Notes: generated by a model not told the origin, from the sequence alone. DNA of 64,000 nt from Archilochus colubris (GCA_023079485.1 CM041083.1:144536052-144600051), one strand, 5' to 3'; shown: positions 27,166 through 39,331, counted from the stretch's first letter. Numbers and translations are program-made.

Positions 27166-27224
27166 CTGGATCAACTAATCCTTTGTAATCTTTCAAGAAG
27201 CAATGTAAACAACCTGAAACACAT

Positions 27225-27305
27225 TGTGTTCCATCTGCTTATCAGAAAAAATTTTTTCACAATGATTGTGATCAAGCACTGTCATAGATTGCTCAGAGAG
27301 GTTGT
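27225..27305 (+). mobile_element. CR1 LINE fragment, left half of an interrupted copy
   Basis: The block TTCCATCTGCTTATCAGAAA through AGATTGCTCAGAGAGGTTGT matches the CR1 3' region that normally reads on into a GTGGAGTCTCC block. Here it stops at GTTGT (27301-27305) and the continuation is found about 600 bases later at 27904. It belongs to a different and older-looking CR1 subfamily than the copies at 2101 and 23860. Confidence 0.85.
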
Positions 27306-27903
27306 CCCAAGTGGGACAGGATAGCAGATGAGATATATATGTATAAAACAGAATTTTATTGTAATAATGATTAAAGTAATACCCATAGGCAGTCTGATAA
27401 TACAGTGACTGCAGTTTTGTGGAAAGTGTACAGGATCCTCACTGATCAAAAGATAGGACAAACCTTTTATAGAATAAAAGACTGTCTCCTGTCATCTAAC
27501 TACTAAGCCATACCTCCAACATCTTCTATTGTCGAACAAAAAGGAAACAAAGGAAAAGCTAAGGAAGCCTTTTCTCTCATTATACAAGTTCTTACATTTT
27601 TCTACCCATTCTTGTTTGGTCTTTGTTCAGCCTAGTTGGAGTCAAACGGGCCTCTGTATTTTTTAACACAGGAGAGCAGCTAGTGCTACAGATACCAACT
27701 TGCCCTTCTGTTAGTACTTCCAAGGTTGCTACCAGTTCAGAATCTGCTATGCCCTTTCCTTTCTGTAGAAACACTCCAGCAACTCCAGCTCCAAGCTAAG
27801 TACAGTGAAGCTGAGACAAAGAGTGTGAATCTGAAATACTAAGAGCAATTGAATCATAAAGGGAAACTGAGGTAGGCTCACTGAGGTGAAATGTGCTGCT
27901 AAA
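27306..27903. mobile_element. 598-bp insertion inside a CR1, LTR-like
   Basis: The segment separates two halves of one CR1 copy and is flanked on both sides by GTTGT (27301-27305 and 27904-27908). That is what a 5-bp target-site duplication would look like. It contains TATA-like and AATAAA sites in both orientations: plus GTATAAAAC near 27341 and AATAAA near 27472; minus TATAAAAGG and AATAAA in the same two areas. Its orientation therefore cannot be decided. The ends are not TG...CA, so assignment to a solo LTR is tentative. A 60-codon minus-strand frame (27592-27774) is not recognised. Confidence 0.6.
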
Positions 27904-28022
27904 GTTGTGGAGTCTCCACCCTCTCTGTTAGTCAAAAGCTATCTGGACATAGTCATAGGTGGCCCTACTTGAGCCAAAGGGTTTGACTTCCAGACGTCCC
28001 TTTCCACCTCAGTGATTCTCAG
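27904..28022 (+). mobile_element. CR1 LINE fragment, right half of the interrupted copy
   Basis: GTTGTGGAGTCTCCACCCTC resumes CR1 homology exactly where the left half stops. It continues through AAAAGCTATCTGGACATAGT, GGTGGCCCTACTTGAGCC and GTCCCTTTCCACCTCAGTG, and ends with a decayed ATTCTCAG-type tail. Sequence decay shows that it is an old copy. Confidence 0.87.
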
Positions 28023-30891
28023 ATTTGCATTCTTTGATAGTAAGAACAAGAAAAAACATTATTTCTTTTAGTGCTTGTAAAATATAACTAAGAGTGTTGT
28101 TCTCATTCATCTAAGAAAGGATATTGATAGGATATGAAAACCATTCAGCTTCTTATTTATTTGGTGCTCGATCTTGACTGGAGGAGTGGTGGGGAGGGAA
28201 TGTAAGTACCAGAGAATTTTCACTGGCAAGTGGAAGGAAGCATCATGTGTTTATAACATTAAACTGAAAGGCACAATCTTCTGCAATGCACATTCAAGTC
28301 GGAACTCAAGCTGCTCTTTGAAATGTTCTTTGAACCAGTGCACAAATATTTTTCCTTTTTGATGCGATGATCATATAAACAAGGGCAGAATGAAAGTCCT
28401 TTAATGTTCCAGTTTATGGTTTTGGTTAATGCATGAACAGTGTTGACCGTGTCTCAGTGATGGAGGTTTTTTTCTGCAGCATGTTACATTTCATGGACAA
28501 CAGGTAATTAAGTTTCATCAGTGTAACAACTTGGTCATTGTTTAAGTGCACTTTACATTTGTATTTTTAATGGAGCGACAATTTTTCCAACCTTTTATAA
28601 AGACAACAGTGACACTTAAATGCTTTTGCTTGACTGATGCAGATAAATCTTTAACATCCCATTACCATGTTAAAACAGAGCAGTTACAAGCTTGACTTTT
28701 GCTGGCTACAGAAAGCAGAGTTGTGCATGTTTGCAGTGGTCTGCGAGTGTGGAACAGCCAGAAGAACCACTTCTCCAGGGTGACATTTTCAGATACAGAA
28801 ATCACTCTAAATTTAGAGTCAACTTACTGTGGGGAGAAGATTCAGATAGATAGACCACTGAAATTAAACCAAATGTAGACCATATATGACTAAGTTTGTA
28901 TTAATCTTTGATAACTGATCTTCCAAATAATCTTAGTGGTTAGTCTGATCTACAGAGACTTAAAGTATTGATATGGAACCACATGGAGAACCACAAAGTG
29001 GGCTGGGAAAGCAGAGCAGTAGCACACAAATTACAAATCAATGATCCAAGCATCTTAGTATTAGCTATGCATCTTAGTATTTTCCTGGTCTCCAAATCTT
29101 GCTAAAAACCAAAACTGCCCACCTTGGATCAGAAACTGATGGACTGTGTGAAGACATGAATCAGAAGACTGGAGAGATGCTGTTAGTGGAACTACTCAAA
29201 GACCAGAGTTGAGAGATATAGTAATTTTGTTCATGCTGTGGAAAGCTGTGTTCAAGCTCTGGAAATGTCAGTAGTCAGAAATGGATCAAATATTATGTAG
29301 GAGAAACTGAGTATCCTCAAGTGGCACAGCTGAAATAAGATGAAACTACAGGCATGCAATTAAAGACCAGTAACATTAATTTTACTTTTATGTCACTTAT
29401 TGGTAATGCCTGTGGGCAGAAAGACTTGATTAGACTAGTTGGACAGTACCTCAAGCATATTTTATCCTGTAAAAAGGCAACATTAACCTAATGTAAAGGC
29501 AAAATTAACTTAATGACTTGGGAGAATATTATAATGCATTGAGAAGAATTCATCTTTGGTGCAGTGTTGTCAATGCACAGGTTCTTCAGTTCAACTTCTC
29601 CAGGTTCTTTAGACCCTGAACTCCTACTGAGGAGCCTAATACCCACTGAAGTAATTGGTTTCAGTGGGAATGTGAGGCCTAAATAGGAGTTAGGCACAAA
29701 AACCTTAGAGGAACCAATCCTAAGTTTTGTAGTCTAGCAAGAGAATAGCTGAGAATGGATACAACTGTTCTGTCTAAATTCTTTGGGGACTTTAACAGCT
29801 GTTAGGAGGAAGAAACACTTACATGATACTAGTGGTACAAAAAGAAAGATGTACACATTGATCATGAATAAATCTAGGCTGGAAACAGGTTTTTGAGGAT
29901 AAGACCATGATCCTTTTTTGGATCTGAGAGTTGGATGAAAAGAAATTTCATCAGCTCTTGGTAACTTCCTAAGTCTCCATATCTGTTTAAAGATGTGTTG
30001 AACCTTAAATATGAGAAATTACTCATAACAGTTACTGAAAACAACATCCAAAAATATGTATGGCAGCGAATTAGGAAAAGAAAGAAAGAAAAAACAAAAC
30101 AAAACAAACCAACCTACCAAACAAACAAAAAACCTCCAAAAAACCCTGCTCACCAGGGTATGTTTCTATAAATATTTGGTTGAAGTCAGTGTCTTTTCTC
30201 CTTCAAATGTAAGCTCATGTAAGCATGCTATTACAAATACAACTTCAAAAACTTTTGTTGCTTTGTGATGAAGTGCCACCATGGGGATCATGCAAGTTTT
30301 GTGGATTATTGGAAAATAAGCAATTAAAAATTAATTTGAGGTATCTGGAAGAACATTGATTAGGACAGAGATTGTGATGAACAGCAACTCATCAATTTCT
30401 GCTTAAAATTTATGTCCTGCTGTGCTGTGGAAAGCCCTTGGCTAAATGGAAATCCAGTCTCAGTGAATTTCCTCAGTTTAACTGTTGAAATGGTACCATT
30501 GTTGGGGGTGCAAACACTTTCATATGGGCCACATAGCATCATTTCAAGCAGGAGCTGAGGTGTTCCTAATCCAAGTGAATGCGTCAGTTACAGCTCATTA
30601 GTATTTTGCAAAAATATATCAAAAGTATGCTAATAGGAAGAAGTCAGCAGCTTACTTTGAACAAATTGCACTTACATAATTTTTCTTTTACAAAAGCAGA
30701 TCAAAATATAGTTTTTGATCAAAGTACACTTCTGTCTCCAATATAAACCACAACAGCATCCTTTTACCCCAAGATAAATCTAGTATGACCTTCTTAACTA
30801 ATGTGATTACAAAAGGGTATTGCATCTGTCTCTAACTCTATCTTGAATACTGAGATGTTTAGCTGAGATATTTGGACAAGAAACACTAAGG
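28023..30891. other. AT-rich non-coding stretch
   Basis: No gene is recognised. It holds a possible 24-base micro-exon at 28480-28503 (strong acceptor GTTTTTTTCTGCAG, donor GTAATT; very weak evidence). It also holds the hairpin at 29619-29691 and a C/A-rich tract at 30078-30145. Confidence 0.55.
29619..29691. repeat. Imperfect inverted repeat, MITE-like hairpin
   Basis: Two arms of 33 bases (29619-29651 and 29659-29691) are imperfect reverse complements, matching at about 25 of 33 positions. The outer ends are AACTCCTA / TAGGAGTT and the inner ends CCCACTGAA / TTCAGTGGG. The loop is about 7 bases. The motif pair (GTGGGA... plus AGGCCTAAAT) resembles old palindromic repeats seen in sauropsid genomes, which is inference from memory. 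A transcribed stem-loop is an alternative. Confidence 0.6.
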
Positions 30892-31184
30892 ATAGAGTGC
30901 CAAGGCCCCGGGTTCAAGACTCCTCAGAGCCTCACCCTGAGGGCAACGAGCGCTAGGGGCACAATGAAGGTAATACAGTGCTCCAAGAGCAACTGACCTC
31001 TCTGCAAAGCGTGCTCAGGACTGAGCTGAGCCTGTGCTTCAGGACTCACCTTCTATTGGCCCCCTGGTCCTGCTCATGTGCAGTGGGGGCCCACCCTAAT
31101 TAGGCACAGGTGGGCTTGACACAAGCTCGTGCTCACTCCCTGGCAATTAGTGGCACCTGGTTGCCTCATTTCACTACAATAGAG
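30892..31184. mobile_element. Complete solo LTR with 6-bp target-site duplication
   Basis: A 281-bp GC- and CpG-richer block (30898-31178) starts with TGCCAAGGCC and ends with TTTCACTACA, giving TG...CA termini. It is flanked on both sides by the perfect direct repeat ATAGAG (30892-30897 and 31179-31184). That is the signature of retroviral integrase followed by LTR-LTR recombination. A 6-bp duplication fits class II (beta/alpha-like) avian ERVs. I find no TATA or AATAAA in either strand, and TG...CA is symmetric, so orientation is left open; a CCAAT-like site lies on the minus strand near 31052. No internal viral genes remain. The perfect duplication suggests a fairly recent insertion. Confidence 0.88.
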
Positions 31185-34100
31185 AGCGACACAAATCCTT
31201 AAAAGAGTATCTCTTTTTACTGCTGTCTCAAAAAAAAGAAAAAAATTACTATGCATTTTGTAGGTTTGACTTAGTGATTCCTGAAACAAAAATTATAGGG
31301 TCTGTTACACAAACCTGAAAATATTTTAAGGTTCTTACAGTATTTCCCTCACATGTGCCCTTCATTTTGGCCATTAACATTTGACATTGGAGACATAAAA
31401 TTTTAATCAGTCTAACCAAAATGTTAGTTTAAAATTAACACATCATCTCACATAATTTAAGCTAAATGGACCAATATAATTTACAGAATTATTGCTTCAT
31501 AAAAAAAAAAAAGAAAAAGAATGAAATAAATACAGATTTCCAACAGCATTCCACTGCTGCACTTAATGCATATTTATTCAGATAAAAGGACAACAATCCA
31601 AATGATTGGAATTATTTGCAAAAAGAATCCCCACAGACTGAATATGGTTCTGGAAAACAAAAAATCATTGCTCCACAATAAGCTTAGCTCTAGATACTCC
31701 CTCAATATGCAATAGTAAAGCAGTTTATTTGTTCTACAGCCAGACATGACCCTAATTTAGAGGAGCTTATGTTTCAATCTGAAATTAAATTTGAAGCATC
31801 TGTTCTCACTAAAAGCAGATAATTTTTCTAAGATTTTGCTTTAGCCACAATAATGCACAACCCTCTGCATTACACAAGCTACTGAAGTTTGCAAAACATA
31901 GCCTTAAACTTGATGTTAGACTTTTTTTGAGGTTTTTTTTTTAAAAAAGAAGTGAAACAGCAGCTAAATTTAAATATATGGATCTCAGGCTGAATTTGGA
32001 GTATTTTGTGTTCAAGAAACTTTCTAATAATGAAAAGGATTGCTATGTCTTTTTTCATGGCAATGGGATTTCTCTGTGTTTCTGATGAGGGTATTGGTTA
32101 TCTTTAGGAACTTTTGAGAGACAAAGTGTGGCTCCCTCATTTCAGACACATGCAGTCTAGTTTACAAGGAACAAGCATGTTATCTACAGCAGTATCATAT
32201 TTCCTGATAAATGCCCTTTAATAAATGATAAGCTCCTTTAAAAATCCAAATAGTTGAGAAAATCAAGACTTCTGGGATACTGCACTTGAGATGTACCTGA
32301 GAACCAGCAAATACATGAACACAGTGGTGAGGCATCCTTTTCCAGAGAATATAATTTTCCTGTGAAACCTTGCAGGAATAAAATATCCTTTAAAGACAGG
32401 GTGTACCAGTACTTTGGTCTGACATGATAGTGCCTATAATCAATATAGCATGTAGGAATGAAATACATGCTTTCTAATATAGTCATAATACACTCACCAG
32501 ACTGAAATATTGGATGGGGCAGCCAGGATCACTGTTGTCATAAATCCATTAGAATTTACTCTGCAGGTGTAGCAGGGTCCCTGAACCACTTTACAAGCAG
32601 CTCTCAGTGAGCCCTGCTAACTGCTAAATTCATGTAGCTTCAGGGCAATGTAGTAAACTTGCAGCATGTTGTATACAAAATACCAGATGTTTCCAACAAG
32701 GAAAACATGCAATATGGAGATACTGGGTTACATTTTCAGAACCATTTATGTGCAAGGGTGACCAACCTTTCAAGTGTCATATATCAAATACCTACGTGAA
32801 GACACATGCCCCGGCTCAGGAGGCTGTGAAGTGTGGGAGTATTAGATAAGTGGGAGATAAAACAAAAAAAATATTGAAACTGCTCAAAAGTCTCTGGGCC
32901 AGCTCAGCTCTGTTGTTGACTGTGTGTCTCCACTTCAGCAGAGGAGCAACCCAAGGGAGCTGTAAGCAACCTACTTGTGAGCTGTTTAAAAACTCACCAG
33001 CTGACTCTTCCTGCTGTAAAGAATCTGACATCCACTGATCTGATGGAGAATGAGATGATTTGAAAAAAAAAACAAAAAACCAAAACACCTCCCTAAAGGC
33101 TTGTTTGTATCTCTGTGTCCTTAAATGCTCTTAAAAATCTGTTGCTTAGCTAGCTTTTTTCATGAGGATTTCAGTAAAATGACACCTTCTTTAAGTAAGC
33201 TTATTATGGTGATATAACTGCTATATTATTACAGTTCAGAAGAAGGTGAAACCTCTGCTGTAATAATTTTTGGTGGGGGCTAAATTCATGTTACTTATTA
33301 GTATCTAACAGGAACTCTCCTTGAACTTTATTAGCAATTATGCTGTAGTGGTGGGTGAGTCTCTAAGCAGAAAGAAAGTGCTTGTTATACCCTTGGAGAT
33401 GTGAGTGTGCCAAGATTTAAAGCTTATCACAATTTTTTAATAAAAGCAATGGAAAGGCAATAGACTCCAAAAATATGCTGCATAATTTTATTTGTGAATG
33501 AATATATGTATATAATTGCTGAATATTATATTATACAAAGACAACTACATAGTCTTTTTACCAATATAGTTGTGTTTTTTCTGCTTAGCAGTATGTATAT
33601 TGTTTAATGACATAAGCTCCCAGCAGAGGCTTAATGTAGCATCACCCTCCAACAGACCCTGAAGCAACAAGAAAGACAGGAGCCACCTCTGACAGCTATA
33701 ATCTATGCTGCTGTCAGTCTGCTTCTTTAATAAAAAGCATCACTAAAACTCTCTGGAGGCTGGCAGGCACAAAATGGCATTTCAAGGAACACCTGTGCTG
33801 CCACTGTAGCATCTGGCTGTTTTCTATCCACCTCTTCCACAAATCCTGTTCACTATACCTTCTCTGAACCAAGTCATATTTTCTCCCTTTGAACTACAAG
33901 GGACCAGAAGAAGAAAGGCTGGTCTGGGCTGTGATGACTTATTACATGGTCTGTGCAAGTACAACACCTCTTTCATCTGTTGTTTGAACCCTGGAAAATC
34001 AGTAAATCTTGACAAGTCCTGTTTACTCTCCTCTACATTCACTAGATCTCTTTCCTAGATTTTTTAAGCATTAAAACTGTTTTAAAGACTGTGTTTTAAG

Positions 34101-34187
34101 AAAAGTGAATGCTTTGCCTTCAAGACTTCCTCTTCTAGCTTCTTTCTTGCAGATGTTTTAAGAAAATTTGAGATTTTTCTGAGACTC

Positions 34188-34236
<49 letters not shown>

Positions 34237-36374
34237 GTTAAAAGACTTCTGGCTAAAGTATCCTTTAGAACTCATATTAGCTCAATGATCAATGCTTTAA
34301 ACTGTGCAGAATCTAGAACATGCTTTGGTTAAAATATTACTGATTATATTATTACAAGTTATATTATTGGTTAAAATATTAAAATTATAATGCTCAGTTA
34401 AAATATTGCTCTAATTACAACTATATTTTCCTGTTATTATTTTGACTATTGCAAGTTATTATTAAATGGATTGTGAGTTTTTAGTCACTTTAGCCTTTGA
34501 TCTGTTCTTTTTTCCATAGCTAATATTCAATTTTCCAAGGGTTCTGAAAGCTTGGGATTAAAACTTTTACCTCTTATTGTTATCTTGCCAAAAACTGAAC
34601 TGAAATACTTAAATGTTGTATTTACATCTCTAGATGAGTCAGCTATTACAAAAAATAGATTTTGATGGAGAACTGAAGGTGAAAATGTGGCCAATGAGAA
34701 ACATAAAACAAATGTGAAAATAAAATAAGTGTAAAAGTTAGACCAATGACAGGTTTAAAAAACCCAATAAAACCCAGATGCTTCTATGGGAACATTTGGG
34801 TAGTAGTTACGAGAAAAATGCAGAAGCCAAGTAATGACCAAAAAAGTTCTCATATAAAGAAGATGAAAAGCATCAACAAAGCAAGAAAAAAATTTTCATT
34901 AATGAAGTCTTTGATGAAGATCTGTTGCTGCTAAAATAGATTTCTATCCTATTTCATACACTTTTCAATTTACATTGTACAAATTAAAGGGAAAAGGGTT
35001 TGAGTTTTGGAAACTTCCTGCTGAGAAGATAATTAAATACTTTAAAACTTGCTACTCTTTCCTGTTGTATCTAGTTCCTGATACATTCTCCTAAAATACT
35101 GTACTGGCAGAAATGTTCACAGAGATAACCTATCATAAGAGGCAAAGTATATTTATATACAGAATGAAAAAACTGATAGTTGCAAATATTTATGTACTTC
35201 TACATCATTAGAAACATCTGCTCACTTCCCAGTGCTGATATACCCACGATACAGGAGGAACAAAGGGACTAAAGCACAGAGAATAAGATTTTCTAAAGAT
35301 AACCAGGAACAGCAAGAAGAGCTGGGTTCTTACTGCAGCAGGCTTTCTTTAATAGGATCTTTATCAAAAGAATCATTTAGGACTTTAAATTGTACATCTT
35401 GAGAAGAAATAGATATTTATGTATATCTAGCTTGACTATTTGCTGGTTATGTTTGACTTAATTAAAATTGTAATTTCCAAGCAATGTTTCTACATGGTGT
35501 TTGTGTCATGTTCTTTGGAGTGATAAAGCAAGATACTCCTCTACTCAGATTACACAAGTAAACAGAAAGGAATAATAGCATTTTTCATTATAGAAAAATG
35601 GATGGAAGAAACATTCCTGTGTAGAGAATCCTAAATACTCTTATTTCTTAAAGAAAGGAACCAGTTTTACAGTATTTTTTAAAGAAAAGCTCGATTTGTT
35701 TTGCTTTTAAGTAAAATATGCTTTTTCCAGAGTTCTTGTTGTCATATAGAACATAGACATTACAGGTATCAAAATGCCTGAGACAAAAGTGTTCAGGAAG
35801 CCTGCGGTCTTTTTTAATTTACCTAGAAAAATTTGGTAGAAAAATGAAGAGGCTGATCTTGTGCTGGTCTTCTAATTCTTCATAAGTCACTGACATGTAA
35901 ATGCAGATAGCTAACTGAAGCATGTTAGTGTGGGCTATGCTGTTTTCTCTAATGTTTTGTATTTATTCCAAGGCACTCTTATAACTTTTAATGAGGTCCT
36001 TTTTCAAGAATCAGCTTCCAGCTCCACCCAAGCCCTGTGTGTCAGCATCATACCTAACTAATCCCAGGATTAGGAGATGATACTGAGCTAGAAATACATG
36101 CAAATTCTTTACAGGGTCAGAGGAAAACTGACATCAGGCAATTACATGGATTTGGTCCTTCTTTTGGTTAGTCTGAGGTGTATGAACAAAAAATTATCTG
36201 CTCTTGCTTGTGGCAGTATTTGACATTCACAGTGGCTGTCTAAATGATATGAAATTAACAGAATATAAATGTTTTAAGATCAATAATCTTAATAGAAGGT
36301 TTAGAGCAAACTTGCTTGTCTTTTCTTTTTCTTCTCCTTCCTAAAAATACTGCGTCCATTTCCTGGTTATGACA
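31185..36374. other. AT-rich non-coding stretch
   Basis: No gene or mobile element is recognised in about 5.2 kb apart from the ATCT array at 34188-34235. A moderately GC-richer block at 33610-33980 and another at 32800-33040 hold short open frames without recognisable motifs. Confidence 0.55.
34188..34235. repeat. (ATCT)12 microsatellite
   Basis: Twelve uninterrupted ATCT units. Perfect tetranucleotide arrays of this length are usually length-polymorphic. Confidence 0.97.
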
Positions 36375-37432
36375 CTTTGGTGGCTGGTCACCAGTGATGT
36401 TTCCCAGGGCTCAATTTTGGGGCTGGTTTTGTTTACTCTTTATCACTGACTTAGAGGAGGGGATTGAGTACTTCCTTGGCAAATATGCAGGTGACACCAA
36501 GTTGGGTAGGAATGTTGATCTGCTCAAGGGTAGGAAATCTCTGCAGAGCTGTTGGAATGAGTTGAATTGATGGGCTGAGGCCAAATGTATGAGGTTGAAC
36601 AAGGCCAAGTTCTAGGTCCTGCATTTCTGTCACAACAACCCCATGCAGTGCTAGCAGTGCTACAGACTTGGGAAGGAGTGACTGGAAAGCTGCACAGAGG
36701 AAAAGTACCTGGGGGTGCTGGCCAATAGCCAGCTGAATATGAGCTCAGGTGGCCAAGAAGACCAGCAGCATCCTGGCTTGTATCAGGAACAGTGTGGCCA
36801 GCAGGAGAGGGAAGTGATTGTCCCCCTGTACTTGGCACTGTTGAGGCCACACCTCAAATACTGTGTTCAGTTCTCGGCCCCTCACTACAAGAAGGGCATT
36901 ATGGTGCTGGAGAGTGTCCAAGGAAGGTCAGTGAAGCTGATGGAACAAGTCTGAGGAGCAAGTTTTATGTGTAGAAGCTGAGGGAACTGAGGCTGTTCAA
37001 GTTCAAGAAAAGGAGGCTGAGGGGATATCTCAGCTATCTGAAAGGACATTGTAGTGAGGTAGGTGTTGGTGTCTTCTCCCAAGTAATCAGTGACAGGAGA
37101 GGAAATGGCCTTAATTTGTGCCAGGGGAGGTTTGAACTAGATATTAGGAAGAATTTCTTTCCTGAAAGAGTAGTCAGGTGCTGAAATCAGCTGCCCAAGG
37201 ATGTGGTGGAGTCATCATCCCTGGACGTATTAAAAAACTGTGTGGATGCAACCCTGTATATGCTTTAGTGGGGTGGTGATTGGGTTTTTTTGGGGGGGGG
37301 GGTTTGTGGGTTTTTTTGTTTTTTTGTTTTGGTTTTTGAGGGTATTTTTTGGTTTTTTTGGGGGGTAGGGGGGTTCATAATTGGATAGGGCAATCTTAGA
37401 CAACTTTTCCAACTGTGACAATTCTGTGATTT
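36375..37432 (+). mobile_element. CR1 LINE, ORF2 3' part plus 3' UTR
   Basis: About 1.05 kb of one CR1 copy. It starts just upstream of reverse-transcriptase motif B (GGCTGGTCACCAGTGATGTT), passes the motif C region (GCAAATATGCAGGTGACACC, encoding YAGDT where YADDT or FADDT is usual) and the ORF2 C-terminal region. It then reaches the 3' UTR with a decayed tail (AATTCTGTGATTTT). Many stops and frameshifts make it dead. A G/T-rich tract (37283-37374) has expanded within the 3' UTR. The 108-codon minus-strand frame at 36524-36850 is an antisense shadow. Confidence 0.93.
37283..37374 (+). repeat. G/T-rich tract inside CR1 3' UTR
   Basis: The plus strand is almost only G and T, with a G run of about 12 bases near 37291-37302 and later runs GGGGGG-TA-GGGGGG. 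It interrupts the normal CR1 3' UTR, so it arose after insertion by slippage or expansion. The G runs could form a quadruplex. Confidence 0.85.
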
Positions 37433-39301
37433 TGACACAAAACAGAGAATAGTAAATTTGTTAAATAATTTGTTTTGTTGTCAGTTAAATGAAAGTAAGA
37501 GCTGCTCAACCAGCTCCATCATTGTTTCCTGTTTTTTGTTATGTTTTTCCATGGCAATATTTTTTCATCCTAGGACACAGGCTCTGTTGTGTTTTTACCT
37601 CCAGAACTGCATCTGCATCATTAGGACACACATTGCAAAGCAATTCCTCTGCTTAGGAAGTTATACTTAAGGAGATATCTGTTACTGTTGTAATCAAGGG
37701 CCAAATAACAGCTAGCCAACAGAAAGAATTTGAGATGGGAAATCAGTCAGAAATTGTTTTTCCATTGTTGGTTACTGTTTTAAATTGGCACATATTTTTT
37801 AGAATGCTTTTAGATTGCTGAAGAAAATGTAGGAAGCACACAAGCCTTCCAAAGTTTTCCTTGCAGATTTAGCTCTGAGAATCTGAAAATGGGGCTGCTA
37901 GATTTCTTGGTAGTCTATGGAGAAACACAGCAACTGGTTTTGGAAAAGTTCAAATAAAGATGCTATCAGCATTGCATTTTGGGTCTGATTTTAGTCTTCC
38001 TAGGTTAATACTAAACTTTGGTAAGAGCAAAGGTGTCTTCAGGCAATCATTCATAACACAGCCAAATAGGTAGGCAGGGTCCTAAGCAGTCTTACATGGC
38101 TCCTGCAGAAGCCATACTAATTCAGTTTCACTGCTCTCAACAGATAAAGTAGCCAGATTGAAACTAATTCAAGTATCCTTCACAGACTGTGGTTGCAATT
38201 CTTAATGACAGCATATGCCAACCTAAGCGATGCTTTAGTTGCATCCTAACAATTCTTTATAGGAGCAGTTGGAATTCAAGCATTGACGGCTTTGATAGTA
38301 ATGCAATAGTGATGCAGCAAGTTAGACTGCAGTGATGAAAACTCCTGCAATTTGCTAATTTAGTGACTAGCTCCAATATAATCTGAATGCTGGATAACCA
38401 TAGGCAGCACAGTAATTCTAGCAGATCATACTGCCTGTAGCATCCACAACTATTTATTTTTTTCTGTTTGGTGCCTAGCTACCCATTGCATCTGGCATAT
38501 GAAGAAGGTTCTCTGTTTCCACTCCACAAAGTGAGGCTCTACACTATGCATGAGCCAATCTAATAACTCTTTGCACCAAAGGGAGCAGTCCCCTGCTCCA
38601 CAAGGCACGCTATTTTTTCCTTCTTTGAGCTGCCTGCCATGCTACACATCCATTCCTGTTTTAATTTTGTTAGCCTTCCATTGACTAAGCAAGCTGAACT
38701 GTCTCATTTTGAGGTCAGATGAGCCCCAAAGTCAGCAGCAGAGAGGAGATGTGAGCGGGCACCTGGGATGAGAGAATATAGGTGACAGGGACAGCCAGGT
38801 TTGCTGGCAGTAACCCATTAGATTGGTTCAGCTTTATCACAAACTCTCACCCTCGGAGATGTGAATGTAAAGCTGGAAGTCTCAGTTTAGGCTGCCAGCA
38901 AAGGACTTTGTGCTAAAGCAGATGACAAGCAGGCCCACATTATCTCTTCTGACTCTGCTGTTGACCTCTGTCAGAAGGGCAGAGCCACCAGCTGGGGGCT
39001 GTCGCAAGATTTGTCATCGCTTGCCAGTCAGTGTCCTCGCTCTGTGCTCCCTCCTGCTGAGTTTGGGACTAACTGTGGTGCATTCTTTTGGCCTTATTGT
39101 TGTACTGAAGCAAAGTTATCTGACAGAATCCTACAGGGTCCTAAAGTTCCTTCTGTATGAGGGAAGGTTTTAACAGAATGGCTCTTGCTATTATCACCTT
39201 GTTCACTTTTTGGAAAGCAATACCAAGTTATTAATTGTCTTGTATTCCCAGGAAAGAAGATTCACAGAGAAGGAGGGAAAATTATGATTCAATGATTCAT
39301 C

Positions 39302-39331
39302 TTTTTTTTTTTTTCTTTTTTTTTTTTTTTT
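39302..39331. repeat. Poly-T tract
   Basis: Thirty bases of T with a single C at 39315. It could be a minus-strand A tail, but no recognisable retrocopy adjoins it. Confidence 0.95.

Larger units (their letters stand above)
24283..27224. other. AT-rich non-coding stretch with one candidate exon
   Basis: No gene is established. It includes the splice-bracketed open stretch 25079-25168, a 23-base A run at 25222-25244 and a C/A-rich tract at 27056-27165. Otherwise I see nothing recognisable. Confidence 0.55.

Noticed and set aside
30911..30923. GGTTCAAGACTCC, like the B box of a tRNA promoter, suggesting a tRNA-derived SINE
   Set aside because: No A box or cloverleaf is present, and the motif lies inside a block with LTR termini and a target-site duplication.
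36524..36850. 108-codon minus-strand open frame
   Set aside because: It is the antisense shadow of a degenerate CR1 copy.
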